From Eudorina sp. 2006-703-Eu-15 (Eukaryota > Chlorophyta > Chlorophyceae > Chlamydomonadales > Volvocaceae): DNA of 64,000 nucleotides. Shown here in pieces: positions 11,692 to 23,829 of the stretch. The position numbers and the translations under genes are program-made. Position 1 is the first letter of the stretch. Each line of letters opens with the position of its first letter. The DNA is taken from assembly GCA_003117195.1 (NCBI GenBank), contig BDSI01000125.1, positions 186,001 through 250,000 on the forward strand, in the 5' to 3' direction. The notes beneath the pieces were generated by a model that saw nothing but the letters and a program-made list of their open reading frames with translations, was not told the DNA's origin and did no database searches.

Positions 11692-14600
11692 ATGTCGCTC
11701 CAAAGAGCAGCTTGGAGCGGCCGCGACGATGGTGCCAAGAAGGAAGAAGGGCAAATATCGAACAACAGCACCAACTTGCCCGGCTCTGTGAAAGAGGATA
11801 TCGAAACCGGGCCCGACGGCACGCCGCTCCCTCCACCACCAGAAACAACTTCGGGAACGCCCCCTCCGCCGGACCAGCAGCCCGAGGCGTCTTCAAACCT
11901 AGATGAGCTCACAGAGACTTATGCTCGTGTGACATACTTCGACATCTTGAAGCACTTCTCTCTTATGGGCTACATCGGTTTTGGAGGCCCTGCCGCCCAC
12001 ATAGGTAATTGGCGCTGCTGACTGGGCCCCCGAGTCCTGATTTGGTACACCTGGGGGCTTACCGCTGGATAAGCAGCCGCGCATTCGCCGGATTGCAGAT
12101 ATGCGTCTGTTTGGCGCCGTTGCTCGCATGCCCCTATGGTTGTTCGGCATCAAAACTGGGGTTGCATCGGATCAGCGCCCGCCCCGGGTACAACCCATCT
12201 TGATCAGCAACACAACAATTGTATCCGCGGCTGGGCTCCCGACCTCCGCTTACCCAATTCCTCCCCTCCCTTGCCCTTCATGGCTTTCCGCCGCCCCCAC
12301 GCCCCACCCTCTCACCCCAATCAGGCCTGTTCCAGCGCTACTTCGTGGAGCGGTACAAATGGATGTCGCTGCAGGTCTTCACGGAGCTGTTCGCGTTGGG
12401 GCAGTGCCTGCCGGGACCCACATCTACACAGGTGTCCTTCGCCATGGGAACCGTCAAGAAGGGCGTGCTAGGTACTTGGGGTCCACCCGGACGGGGGACA
12501 GTGATTTCGCCCCACCCACCCACCCACCCACCCACCCAACCGGATGGAGGACCCGGGGGCAGTGCTTCGCCAGAACGGTGCAGGGCGCTGCTGGGCGGGG
12601 CCGATCGTGATGTGAGACGCGCCGCTGAGGGCTCAGGAGGCACAGAATGGGTGGTTGTGCCAGGGCGGGCCCGGCGGCCCGTTACCGGGTCGCAGGGGTG
12701 CTTTGCCCCGTGTCGATGCCCACTCCGCCGTGTTCCGTGCACCTCGGTACGACACTGTACTTCCGCCGGGGTTCCGTGACCGTGCTAAAATCGTGTCGCG
12801 TGTGTCCAGACAGAAGACCCACTCCGGTGTCATGCGTATGGATTGATGTGGTGGCGACGCAGACTCAACAGAACGCAGCAGAGACACGGTTCCGGGGCAC
12901 TCCTGACCCAGCCCGGCATCCCTCGTTGGCCCCGTCCCACATACCTTGTATCCCTCACCCCATGCCTGCCCCATCAGGCGGCCTGCTATCCGGGGCGCTG
13001 TTCCAGTACCCGGGCGCAGTGGTCATGACGGTGGTGGGGGCGGGCGCGGCCAAGTGGCTCACCGACCCGCCCGGCTGGCTGGAGGGTATCGTGGCGGGGC
13101 TGTCGGCGGTGGGTGTGGCGCTGGTGGCTTCCGCCGCCAAGGGGCTGCTCATGAAGCTCTGTAACACCAACGTGAGTGGGTAACAGGGTCGGGTAGGGTC
13201 GGGGGAATAGAGCTATTGACGGACGGGAAGCAGAAGCTGTGCCCACCATCCAGTCCTCCCCGGACGGGGCATGCCGTTGCGGACGCCGGGTGAGCTTCTG
13301 CCAGCCGGGCAGAACCGCGGCGGTGGCAGTGACAGCGTGCAGACTGGCCGGCTGGCTAACTGGCAGCAGCACCTCCGCCGCAGCCTTCAGACGGGGCGCG
13401 GCGGCCGCAGCGGCACCCGCCATGCTGGCAACTGCCCTCCGGGGCGCACTGTATTAAGGTGGTACCGGGGTCGGGCAGCCGCTGAGGCTGCGCTCTCCAG
13501 CGGCCTGCCTCCACTCACTACCAAACAGCGCTGCAGCAATTGGGCCCCATGAAAACGCCGTTGACTCCCTTCCCCGCCAGGTGACCGCCATCGTGGGCAC
13601 GCTGGCCGCCGCCGCCGCCATCTACTGGATCAAGCCCTGGCTGTACCCGCTGCTGATCGTGTTGGGGTTCATCGTCACAAACATAACGGAGTATCGAATG
13701 GACCGGCGACTGTCGGTGAGCAGGGCTGAGCGGCGGTCTGGGGCCGAGTCAGGCAGGGGACGGGCGGACGGGTGTGGTCGACCGAGGGCTTCGGAGCTGT
13801 CCTCAGCCCTCAGCGGTGGCCGGGTGACCGGGTCTGCTCGTGCAAGTGCTGGCGTGCCCACAATTCTTTTGTTGAGGGGGGGCCGTGTCATGCCCTGTCG
13901 CTGCGTGCAGGGCAACGACGGCGGCGTGGAGTCCCTGGGCTTTGGCATGCTGGGCGGCGGTATCCTCATCGTGGCCTGGCTGGCGGTGCTGGTGGTCGTG
14001 CTGGTGCTGGCGCGAACCAAGTACAACCACGGGGACGGGCCGCTCAACTGGTTTGAGGCGTTCTACCGGACGGGGTCGATCATCTACGGAGGCGGCCAGG
14101 TGCGCGGGAAGCCAAGCCGGGATGGGAGGTGCGGGGTCGGGGTGCAGGGGGGTCAGGGCGGGGCGGGAGGTGCGGGCGGGGGTGGGGCTCTGGAGACGGG
14201 AGGCGGCGCAGTGTTTCTCGATGCTTCCGGGCTGGCGGAAACGCGCACTGGTGCGCAGCGGCCCCCGACCCCGACCCAGGGTGGCTATCTTAACATATAA
14301 ATATATATTCGGCTGAAAACCTTGCGTTTTGATAGATACTTTCCCTCGGTGGGAAAATGGGGTTTTAGATACTCATGGCCTCTCGCACGGGGAAAAGCCC
14401 CCTTTGAGTAGATAAAATGCCGGCAAAAGCTCCCTCCAACAGATACGTTCAGCACGATTGGGCAAGGAGTATCTCCGGCCGTAGATACTCCGCAAAATAA
14501 GATAGCCACCCTGCCCCGACCCCAAGGCCGACCGCGGCGCTGCCTCCACCCCGATCGTGTACCCCGCAGGTGGTGCTGCCGATGCTGCTGACGGATATGG

Positions 14601-15683
14601 TCAAGACGGACGAGAACGGCAACGAGCTGCCCAACACCTGGGTGACGGAGAAGCAGTTCTATGCGGGGCTGGGCGCCGTGCAGGTGAGGGGTGGAGGTAA
14701 AAGGAGCCCCGGACACACCCAGCCCGGCCGATGAGGGGCGAGAGTGCGGAGCTGCTGTCTGAGGAGCCTGCGCGGCTGCTTGGGGCCATGAACTCGGCGG
14801 CCGCGGCCGATGCCTCGTGCGTCCCTGCACCGATGTCGTCGCTCTTTTGTGTGCGTGGGCTCTATGGCACTGCACGACGGGCGTTTCTATGCGGTGGAAG
14901 GAGACAGGGTGGAAGGAGACAGACTTGGGAGCGCGCTCTGTCCGGACAGGAGGGGCGGCGCTGGGAACCTCTGCCTGGAGCATGGACTCGGTTCCTAACA
15001 GGCAGGCAGGCAGGGGAGCCACCCCTCCCTAAACCCTGTTGCCCCCTGCGCGCTCCGGTACTGCCTGCAGGCTATGCCCGGCCCTCTCTTCAACTTCTCC
15101 GCCTACCTGGGCTGTATCATTGCGATCAAGGTGGGGGGGGGGGCCACCCAGAAAGGGTAGGGTAGGGTAGGGCGGGGGCAGGGACGGAAATGGGAGCCCA
15201 CAGCATTCGGCCGTTGCCGATGTTGCCCGCGCACTTGCACTGCAACACCCCATTATTTCTCATCTTGACTGTCAGTACGGCAGTGGCGACACGCTGACAT
15301 GAACTCGTCCCTGGACCCGCCCCGTCACGCCGCCGCAGTTCAAGTATCCCTTCATCCTCGGTGCTGTCCTCGCCTGGTTCGGCCTCTTCTCCCCCGGCGT
15401 CATGCTCATGTTCGGCGCCCTGCCGTACTGGAAGCGCTTCCGTACATGGCAGATCTACCGGCGGGGACTGTCGGGCATGAACGCCGTGGGTGTGGGCCTT
15501 ATCCTGGCCTCTGTGTTCACCATGACGCTGGACGTCTACCGACTCAGCCCCTTCCCCACTGCCTCGCTGTGCATCGCCCTCTTCGCCTTCTGCGCGGTGG
15601 ACGAGCTCAAGATTTTCGAGCCGTTCGTGGTCCTTGGGGGAGCACTGCTGGGACTGCTGGGCTGGGGCGCCAAACTGCGCTGA
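11692..15683 (+). CDS. CHR-family chromate-type anion transporter (long, two CHR halves)
   Basis: Integral membrane transporter of the chromate ion transporter family. Bacterial members export chromate; eukaryotic substrates are less clear (sulfate/chromate-type anions inferred). Eight exons: 11692-12004, 12325-12471, 12978-13171, 13581-13715, 13911-14099, 14570-14683, 15071-15130, 15339-15683, giving 498 aa with consistent phases. The first 75 residues form a soluble Pro/Ser-rich tail. The N-terminal CHR half shows GYIGFGGPAAHIG and CLPGPTSTQVSFAMG. The second half starts after the TKYNHGDGPLNW linker and carries the matching AMPGPLFNFSAYLG. These paired PGP motifs are diagnostic. Multiple hydrophobic helices follow each motif. 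The length fits the long-chain class. Intron 5 carries a MITE. ATG 11692 is chosen because the frame upstream has no other ATG near it. Confidence 0.9.
14277..14513. mobile_element. Non-autonomous hAT-type MITE, 237 bp, in intron 5 of the CHR transporter
   Basis: The element starts CAGGGTGGCTATCTTA and ends with its exact reverse complement, a perfect 16-bp terminal inverted repeat with CAGGG/CCCTG ends. It is flanked by a perfect 8-bp direct repeat CCCCGACC (14269-14276 and 14514-14521). An 8-bp target duplication and CAGGG termini are hallmarks of hAT elements. Inside, AGATAC(T) recurs in both orientations at about 14334, 14367, 14441, 14468 (inverted) and 14483, like subterminal transposase-binding repeats. 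It has no coding capacity and is A/T-rich against a GC-rich intron. It lies wholly within the intron (14100-14569). Confidence 0.9.
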
Positions 15684-17911
15684 TGCGACGGAATGCGACA
15701 GGCGTCTCAGGACCCGCCTTGGGAATTCGGCCAAGTCCTTAGGACTGGGAAGGGGCAGGCAGGGGCACGAACAGGAACTGAGATAGGGTGGTTACGTCTC
15801 GCACAGCGTGGCATGGCGCCTAGGTTTAGGGCGTGCGTGGGTTGCGAGGCCAAGCACGTGGACAGCCCATGCGCCAGCACTGCAGACTTGCGTTCTTCAT
15901 CCTTCGTCCGGCGTAGTCCGTGAGCCATATTTACGATCTGGGTTGGTCGCGTTTGGTGGGCACCCGCGCGAAGGTGGGCCAGCGAGCATTTTTGCGCCGG
16001 CGTGATCCTCTTGCGGCGCACATGCATGAATTGCACATCACGTCAACGCACCATCTCGTTGGCCATGCGGAATAAATGGAAGACAGGAATACGCATGCGG
16101 TTACAAAAAAAAGAATGCGAATGGATGGTGATGCTGGCCTCGTCGCGCCTCGCCCGTGGGGCGGGCCCCCACCGGAAACGAATGTTCGTCCCGCCCGGCT
16201 GATGTAGCCGGCCCTGTATCCGCACGGTTTTCCCGGCTGCCCCTCGACGTGGCCGCATGCGGCGTCGTGGTCTGCGACCTGTCCAGCAGGTGCGCTCTGT
16301 GAAACTGCTTGGGTTTCGCTCGGCTTGCCTCGGGAGCTGCCAGGGCGTTGGCCCAACACCCCAAAGGGTGCGAAGAGCCCCGCGCCGCTCGTCCTGTTGG
16401 TGTCGTACCTGGCATGCTCGTGAGCGCTTGGTTTGGCGTGCGGGGTGCGTTTGGTGGCATCCCGCGTGGACCGATTCGCCACCAGAGCTGATCACGGCTC
16501 GCGGGGGGGTCGCGCTGGCGGCGATGGATGATGTCCGGGTGCGCCTTCAAGTGCTGACGGCCTGCTGGTCACAGGTAATAACATAATGAAGAAATGACGA
16601 GGCTTCGGCTTTCAAAGGCGGCCGTACGGTCTATTATCGTACAGTTGGGGGTTTTGATTTCACAGATTCGCACGAGCAGAGTGGGGGGGAAGACTTATTC
16701 TCGAGTGTGACAAGGTGGTTGAGTTGACGACGCGTCGCAGCGGATCGCAGCTGTGGGTGGTCCCGGTTGGAGGGGTTGGGGGGTCCACCAGCAGCTTATA
16801 CGTGTTCGGCGGGTGGTAATTTGCGGTCGCGCGTGCACCCGCGCGCACGCCAGCTACGGGCAAAGGCAGGCAAAGGTGTGTATTAAGTGTTTGCGACGGC
16901 TGTCGGCTCCCGAAATACCCTAATATGGGGGACGAATGGCGGGGCTACCCACCTCGGATTTCAACCTTGCTTCGCGCTGCCCGGGGTCCTTCCTGCCGCT
17001 GGGAACCCTGCGGCGACATGTGCTGTGGCGTCTGATCACCCTTCCGTAGTACGGTCCTGCTACTTGCATCCCTGACACACAGATGATGCGGTTTGATGCA
17101 CGCGGGTCGCGGGCAGGTTGTCGTGGAGGGCCCTGGGGTTTGGGCTCTGACGGTGCTCCGCGCGAAATAGGCGCCAAGGAAAGCGGCGCCAGGGAGCTGG
17201 TAGTGGATTGTTGTACTAGTCAAGTCGAAGCAGATACCGTGCAGATACGTGAGCACCAGGCCGCTACAACGGGTGTTGGCTAAGGGAGGGGCAGTTGTGG
17301 ATGATGCTGGGGCCAGCCGATTTTGGCACTTCGTCACTGCTCACTCGTCAGTGACTAGTGTGCATGACCGAGTGGCGCCTGCTGAGGTGGCGCTGATTCA
17401 CCGTACCGTAATCGTAATGCCCACATGTAACGCCGCTGCAGGTGGCGGCAGTCAGCGGCCGTCACATGCTCGTTGCGCCCCCTGATCGACACGCGCGGGG
17501 AGTCCGATCGGACTCTTCCCGTATCTCTCCCTAGCTCAGCCGGCGAACATTACGTTGTGCGACTTGCAGGGATATTGAACCTCCTTGCTGATAACCGTTT
17601 GACGGCGCATACTGGCCAACGCTGAGCCGTCATCGTATGCTGTACGTTTGTAACGCTCACCGGTCGCCGCGACCCTCATGACCGTTAATGGTTATCCGTT
17701 GAATACAAGGATGTATGAAATGTTGTTCATAATGTTGATGGGTTTACATCAGCAAATTGAGTTTGATGATCTCTACTGATGTCGCTTACCCGGACTGTTA
17801 CCTGAGCCGCATGTGTGGATCGGACAACGCAGTGGGGTACTTACTTCCTCTTACTTCGATCGAAAGCATCCATTAACACAGCCAGTAGTGTGCGCTGGCT
17901 CTTATTTCATT
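15684..17911. other. Spacer between transporter and glycosyltransferase, no gene resolved
   Basis: It contains the 3'UTR of the transporter and probably 5' exons of the glycosyltransferase. The first glycosyltransferase exon I can support (17912) lacks the expected N-terminal signal anchor. One short plus-strand frame ends in a donor at 16574 (TCACAG|GTAATA), but I could not join it in a convincing model. Confidence 0.4.
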
Positions 17912-19956
17912 ATGGAGGTACAATATGAATACGACTCGTCAATTCCTCGACTGTGCATCTTCATTAGCAGCGCGGCAGCGAACCTGAATCGCCGACAGTC
18001 ATTACGTAAAAGGTGATGTTACAAGCATTTGTCGTCCGAGTGACGCGCGCTTGACGAGTGCACAATTGCTTACTTGCCAACAGCTGGTTCCAGTACCTCA
18101 AAGACGCGAGCTCGCTTCCCGACCACTTAAAGAAAAATGTTACAATCTACTTTGTCATGTCTCGAGAGGCAGAATGCGAGGAGCTGGCATGCGAGCAGGT
18201 AGGAGCGTGTCAAGCCTGCAAGCACAAATGCACGCCCACGTGCCATGTTATCATAATGTATCAATGCATTGCTAAGTAATTCTGCGGGAATATATGTTTC
18301 TGCTGACAGCGGCAGCGGCAATTCCTTCTGCCGTGTTGGTGTGCGAACCATGGGTCGGTGACCAATACCTGCCCACCGTTACTTCACCGACCCGACATCC
18401 TACATTCTACAGGCACAGTACGGCGATATAGTATATGTGGACGCACCTCAGGGCTACCACCAGCTCTGGCGAAAGGTGGGACTCGGGGGCCGCACTCGCA
18501 GCCGGGGATAGTAACCGTTACAAGGTGGACCCGTATCCCGACCGGGTGTTCCAACGGGCCCAGATAGCTCGTAGGCGCCTCATCTCATCCACCCCTACCA
18601 AGGAATGCGCACCCATCCGCCAGCATCCGCGGGGGGATGTGGGGGACGCTCTTTGAGCCCCTCGCGTCCGCGATGCAGCCGCCCAACCCGCCCGCCCCTC
18701 AATCCCAACAACACCCTGTACAGTGCCATGACCTTCACTCGCTGCACATATTGGCGGACGGCGCTGACCAGGCGAGACCGGCTCCCCCACCACCCCAGGC
18801 GCTTGCGTTCTTGGCCTGGCTGGAGCAGCACGCCGACAGCAGCCCCGGAGGCGAGTACGACTTCACGTACGTCATGCATGCCGACGACGACAGCTTCGTG
18901 CGGCTGGACTTGCTGCTTCCCCTGATGGTGGGTCCCTCCCTGGGTCCGGGTGGGGCAGTGCCCAGTGCCCTGGCGGCTGGCGCTCACACTCTTGTCGTCC
19001 TGCAGTCCCGCCGGAGCGTCTTGGTCTCTCGACAGCGAACCTCCCCCTTTTGAGACCAGAGCACCAGACCAGCTGCGCTCCACACGCGACCTGGGGGCCG
19101 CACGTCACGCACTAGGTTGGCACGGCACGGAACAGCACGGCACGGCACAGCACGGCACAGCACGGCGAAGCACAGCAAGGCACAGCACAGCAAGGCACAG
19201 CAAGGCACAGCAAGGCACAGCAAGGCACAGCAAGGCACAGCAAGGCACAGCACAGCACAGCACAGCACAGCACAGCGCAGTCGTATGGCGCACGGTGACA
19301 TCCACTCTTCCATAGGCGGGTGGGAAGGGGGGGCCGCCTCTCCAGTCGGCCTTCAGACCCGAGACGTCAGACCAACGACCCAGGGGTCGGTGAAGCGGTG
19401 AACCGCGCGATGAATCCAATCCATTGTACCCCTCTGGGACCTGCCGTGGACTCGTTTCAATTCGAGGCACTCATCTGGCTGCCGAAGGGATACGGCATTC
19501 AGGGATAGCGCACGCACAGCGTCCGGGCAAGGGCGGCAGCTGGCAGCCGGCGGTTCGGTCGCCCGCGGGATCGACAGCCCGTGCCCCTGAGGTGCCCCTC
19601 CAAGTACCCCTCGAAGTGCCCTTCCAAGTTCCTTCCAAGCGTCCCTCAGTCCACATGTCCACCTGCGATGCGTGCGCGGCCCCAACCTCAGGTGACGTGG
19701 CCCCGGCGGCGGTTCTACTGGGGCTACATCTGGGACGGAACGGGCAATCGAGTGGCAGCGCCCATCCGTAACCCCGCCAACAAGTCCTTCATGCCCGTGG
19801 AGCAGGTATGCGTGTGGGCGTGGGCGTGGGCGTGGGCGTGGGCGTGGGCGTGGGCGTGGGCGTGGGCGTGGGCGTGGGCGTGGGCGTGGGCGTGGGCGTG
19901 GGCGTGGGCGTGGGCGTGGGCGTGGGCGTGGGGGGGGGGGGGGGGGGCGTGGGCGT

Positions 19957-19997
<41 letters not shown>

Positions 19998-21972
19998 CGT
20001 GGGCGTGGGCGTGGGCGTGGGCGTGGGCGTGGGCGTGGGCGTGGGCGTGGGCGTGGGCGTGGGCGTGGGCGTGGGCGTGGCGTGGGCGTGGGCGTGGGCG
20101 TGGGCGTGGGCGTGGGCGTGGGCGTGGGCGTGGGCGTGGGCGTGGGCGTGGGCGTGGCGTGGGCGTGGGCGTGGGCGTGGGCGTGGGCGTGGGCGTGGGC
20201 GTGGGCGTGGGCGTGGGCGTGGGCGTGGGCGTGGGCGTGGGCGTGGGCGTGGGCGTGGGCGTGGGCGTGGCGTGGGCGTGGGCGTGGGCGTGGGCGTGGG
20301 CGTGGGCGTGGGCGTGGGCGTGGGCGTGGGCGTGGGCGTGGGCGTGGGCGGCCATCATGTGGGGCCCTTCCTCTCACCCCGTCACGGGGCGCGGGGGGGT
20401 CAACTGCTGGCTGTGTGCGATTCTGAAGCGCCGCTGCGGGGCGCTCCGTGCGTCTCTGGGTCGTCTCTGGTTCCAATGGCGGGTGGCACACCCAGCCGTG
20501 GGGCCTGACCACATGTCCGTGACCGTGCGAGCCCCCACACCCCTTTTGCGTTGGAGTCCCCGTCCCCCTCTCTTATGTTGGATCCCCGTCCCCCTCTCTT
20601 ATGTTGGATCCCCGTCCCCCTCTCTTATGTTGGAGTCCCCGTCCCCCTCTCTTATGTTGGATCCCCGTCCCCTCTCTTATGTTGGAGTCCCCGTCCCCTC
20701 TCTTATGTTGGAGTCCCGTCCCCCTCTCTTATGTTGGAGTCCCCGTCCCCCTCTCTTATGTTGGAGTCCCCGTCCCCCTCTCTTATGTTGGAGTCCCCGT
20801 CCCCTCTCTTATGTTGGAGTCCCCGTCCCCGTCTCTTATGTTGGAGTCCCGTCCCCTCTCTTATGTTGGAGTCCCCGTCCCCCTCTCTTATGTTGGAGTC
20901 CCCGTCCCCCTCTCTTATGTTGGAGTCCCCGTCCCCCTCTCTTATGTTGGAGTCCCCCCCTCTCTTATGTTGGAGTCCCCGTCCCCCTCTCTTATGTTGG
21001 AGTCCCCGTCCCCCTCCCTTATGTTAGATCCCCTGGGCCCCGCCCCCTCCCTCCCCCACCCTTCCCGCCGTCTCGCGGTCCACCCGGCCTGGACCCTCCC
21101 TCGAGCGCCCTCAGTACCCGCTGGACTACTACCCGCCCTTCGCGAGCGGCTGCGGCTTCGTGCTCTCCAGGGACTTGGCGCATTCACTGGTTGCGGGCCC
21201 GCTGCCGGACTACCGACTGCTGGTTGGTGCCGGGTGGGGCCGCTGGCGGGCTGCCGGGCGGGCGGGCGGGCGGGCTGGCTGGATGACGCCCGCGGGATGG
21301 GCCCAGCCTGGCGCGGATGGCAGCCTGGTCTGATTGTCCGAAGGGTTGATTTAAGTCTCAGACCTTGGGAAACGAGGAACATATGGTCTCCTTGGAGGTC
21401 GGGCCTCAGACGATTTCCTTAGGAAATCGGGAAACCTCCGAAACCAGCGTGCTTAACGCCCCAACCCATTCTTCCACGGTTCCGCCTCTTTACCGAGGGC
21501 CCTCCTCGTATTGCGGTGCGTGTGTGCGTGTGCCGCCGTCAGGACCCGCCTTTCGGCATTCACCTCTGCGGCCCGCCGGGGATGTGCGTGCTGCCGGATG
21601 GGCCCGTCACGCCCGTACACGATGACCGGGTGCGGCCGTACAGGCCCATCCCCATCTTCCGACCCGACACGCTCGTACAACACTACTTACGGCCCGAGGA
21701 GATGAGGCCTTTCTATCAGCAGGTGAGTCACCGCTCCCCAGAGGGCCTTATTGCGAACTGATGACTGATTCGCGATATCGCAACGCTGCATACCTTGTAG
21801 AAATGTAGACCTACCGGCGCGCACTTGTGTATGGTCCGGCCCCGCTCAGGCACAAGAGGCCGCCTCCCGGGGTGGCGAGGCCGCCAGCACATCCACGCAG
21901 CAGAGCACGCAGAGCGGCGCGCCCGCGCAGCTGTACGACCAACTCGTGGCGTTGGGCCTGCTGCGCCGGTGA
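17912..21972 (+). CDS. GT31-type glycosyltransferase (beta-1,3-galactosyltransferase-like)
   Basis: Predicted Golgi enzyme adding a beta-1,3-linked sugar from a UDP donor; closest in pattern to B3GALT6-type proteins. Exons: 17912-18012, 18084-18198, 18413-18475, 18799-18927, 19692-19805, 21115-21222, 21543-21722, 21850-21972; 310 aa, phases consistent. Motifs in order: [14 protein letters not shown] (family start), [48 protein letters not shown] (the DxD metal/UDP site), [32 protein letters not shown] and [11 protein letters not shown]. The C-terminal 40 residues are Ser/Gln/Ala-rich. No transmembrane anchor precedes the first motif, so an upstream exon is probably missing from the model. Introns 4 and 5 (18928-19691 and 19806-21114) are packed with satellite DNA. 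Confidence 0.75.
19128..19276. repeat. Tandem GGCACAGCA(A/C) repeat in intron 4 of the glycosyltransferase
   Basis: Short units of GGCACAGCAA and GGCACAGCAC alternate for about 150 bp. Long open frames across it on both strands are repeat artefacts. Confidence 0.9.
19812..20350. repeat. (GGGCGT)n hexanucleotide satellite with poly-G runs
   Basis: About 540 bp of GTGGGC hexamers, interrupted by two long G runs (about 19930-19947 and 19958-19997) and a few CGTGGCGTGG slips. It lies in intron 5 of the glycosyltransferase, starting 6 nt after the donor at 19806. The G density makes quadruplex formation likely. Open frames across it read as AW, GV or GR repeats and are not proteins. Confidence 0.97.
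20549..21030. repeat. 27-bp minisatellite, about 18 copies
   Basis: Unit: GTCCCCGTCCCCCTCTCTTA plus TGTTGGA, with single-base C indels and some GGATCC variants. It lies in the same intron as the hexamer satellite. Because the unit is 27 bp, long repeat-encoded frames appear; these are artefacts. Confidence 0.95.
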
Positions 21973-23237
21973 CCCGGCCTGGATGCAGCTGTGGGCACAC
22001 TGCCGTACCTCGACAACGTGTACGGCCACTGCGGGATGCCGCACAGGATTTCGAACCCTCCCATACACGCTAGTTGTTTTCCGTCTGCAACGTTGGTCGG
22101 GCTGGACCCAGTACTTCAGGCAGCAGCCTCCAGCCAACGCCCCGAAGGGCTGCCGTCGCCTCAACACAACAGCCGCGGCAGGCCGGCCGCGCCCAAGGGG
22201 CAATGAACGCGCAGGCCGCGGCGGTGGTCGTCACTCAACCCAGCGAGGGGCGGCCCGCGCTACCGCAGGCTGCAAGAACGGCCTGTAACCAACTCACGTG
22301 TAATTTCGAGCAAAAAGGCCCATGAGCACTGTTCGTCCCTGTAACAGGGCCTATGACACTCGCGTCCTTCTATGAATATTAAATAGAGGAGTCCGCTGCG
22401 CGTCCAACACACACACTCGTAGATGACAGTGCCTCGCCGCATCGCCACAGCAAGTTGCAATTCGCGCCAGACCGGACCCCTTGGCCGTCGGCGCAGAAGC
22501 GCAGGCCGTTAATCCTCCCCGCACGGGAACTCACAGACCATAACGGTACTTCACCGCCGCGCGCACACAAGCAGCCCTGAAGCTTCGCCAGATATATTGA
22601 GTGCTGCTCTGCTGAATTCAACATTGGCATCTTGGCCGCTCGTGACTGCTATCGCCGCCTGGCTTGACGCCTTGACCATGTGCACCTGGGACCCCTCCAC
22701 GTCACGATGTCACAGCGGTGAGATGCCTGGCGCAAAGCTACCTCCCGGGGCCAACGGCGGCGGAAGGCATCGTCGCGGCCAGTCCCCGCGACACCACCAG
22801 CGCTGCCCCGCAGAGGCGACGCAGTCAGAGCTCAGAACACATTTAGCTTGTACCTGGAGCTGGTTCTGCCTTACTGTTTGCGAGCCTGCCTGCCTATCCA
22901 TCCGCCCACTGGAAGCTCACATGCCACAGCCGCCTATCATGCGCGGCGTCGCGCCTGTGGTTAATCCCCAGGACCCCAAACCACAGGCAGCTGGCAGCTC
23001 TGTGTGATCGCCAACCATTCTGCCCGGCTGGCTACCAGTTGTGTCCGATCGGCTACGCCTTATCTGTTCGTATCGGCTTACGAAGCTCTGTCCGGTAGGC
23101 AACCCCGAAACGCAGCCGCGGCATCACCTCGCCGGTGCCCTCCTGGCCCGTGGGTGCCGAGGCGGCGGACGGCTGCGATGTCAGTCGTCAGTGTCCTGCC
23201 CGTCAGCATTGCCGCAGCACAACAGCCTGTGACGCAG
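21973..23237. other. Convergent 3' region, no gene recognised
   Basis: It holds the 3'UTRs of the plus-strand glycosyltransferase and the minus-strand NAA38-like gene. No additional supported exon was found. Confidence 0.5.
22284..22288 (+). terminator. TGTAA polyadenylation signal, glycosyltransferase
   Basis: TGTAA occurs 312 nt after the stop codon. TGTAA is the usual polyadenylation motif in Chlamydomonas. Confidence 0.5.
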
Positions 23238-23829
23238 CTACGCTACCGCCTCCGTTCGTGGGCCTGTAGAACAACTCTCGACGAGTTTCAACATGTTCAG
23301 CTCCTCATCCAAGGATGTCTGCGAGCGTAGGATTGAGGATGACGAACAAGGGCATGGTGCATCAAAGCAGCGTCTGATCGTTTGGCTCCGAAGGGAGGTG
23401 CCGTACCTAGTGGCGCTTGCAATTTACCATATTATTCAGCAAGGTCAGAGAATAGCCTCCAGCCCTGGAAGCCCACATGATGCGCCGTTGCCGGAGCGAT
23501 CATACCTGAAGCTCAACCTTGAGCTGTTGGGCGATGGGGATGAGCACAAGGCCCATATGTCGCTCCTCTTTCTTCCCTGAGACGGAGGTGACTTGCTCAA
23601 AGGTGTTGCTTAGGATGATGTTTCCTTGCTTGTCCAGGCAGGTGAAGTCCCCCTCAAGGACGCGGCCGGAAACCAGAGTCACCTGAGGAGGGTCGCGACC
23701 TACTTATAGACGCTACGTGAACTCATTGCGGCCATCAAACTGCAGCAAGCTCACCCTGAATTTCCTGTACAGAAGATTGCGAACACCCTGGACGGATTCT
23801 TTCACAGCGTCAACACTAGAGCTGGCCAT
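23238..23829 (-). CDS. NAA38: NAA38/LSMD1-like Sm-fold protein (NatC auxiliary subunit)
   Basis: Predicted auxiliary subunit of the cytosolic N-terminal acetyltransferase NatC, with an Sm-like fold. Exons: 23829-23755, 23682-23506 and 23318-23238, all phase 0, giving 110 aa. The Sm1/Sm2 core reads SGRVLEGDFTCLDKQGNIIL then MGLVLIPIAQQLKVELQ. This matches the NAA38 pattern (DGRTLVG..TD...N.IL and LG..M.P) better than LSm2-8 proteins. The predicted C-terminal helix TSLDEELNMLKL matches the plant NAA38 tail. The in-frame TGA at 23502-23500 lies inside donor CAG|GTATGA and is intronic. The gene is divergent from the coiled-coil gene starting near 24134. Confidence 0.75.

Noticed and set aside
20549..21030. 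Regularly repeated 27-bp units, superficially CRISPR-like
   Set aside because: Units are contiguous with no unique spacers, and the genome is eukaryotic. It is a minisatellite.
19581..21422. Long open frames (up to about 490 codons) reading as Ala-Trp, Gly-Val, Gly-Arg or Ser-Pro-Ser-Leu repeats
   Set aside because: They are translations of the hexamer satellite and 27-bp minisatellite inside a glycosyltransferase intron. The real exons flank them in phase.
22030..22075. tRNA T-arm-like sequence on the minus strand (GGTTCGAAATCC)
   Set aside because: No matching acceptor stem, D arm or anticodon arm could be found at the right distances.
23238..23829. Assignment of the Sm-fold gene as LSm8 or another LSm2-8 protein
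   Set aside because: The Sm1/Sm2 pattern and the predicted C-terminal helix match NAA38/LSMD1 better.
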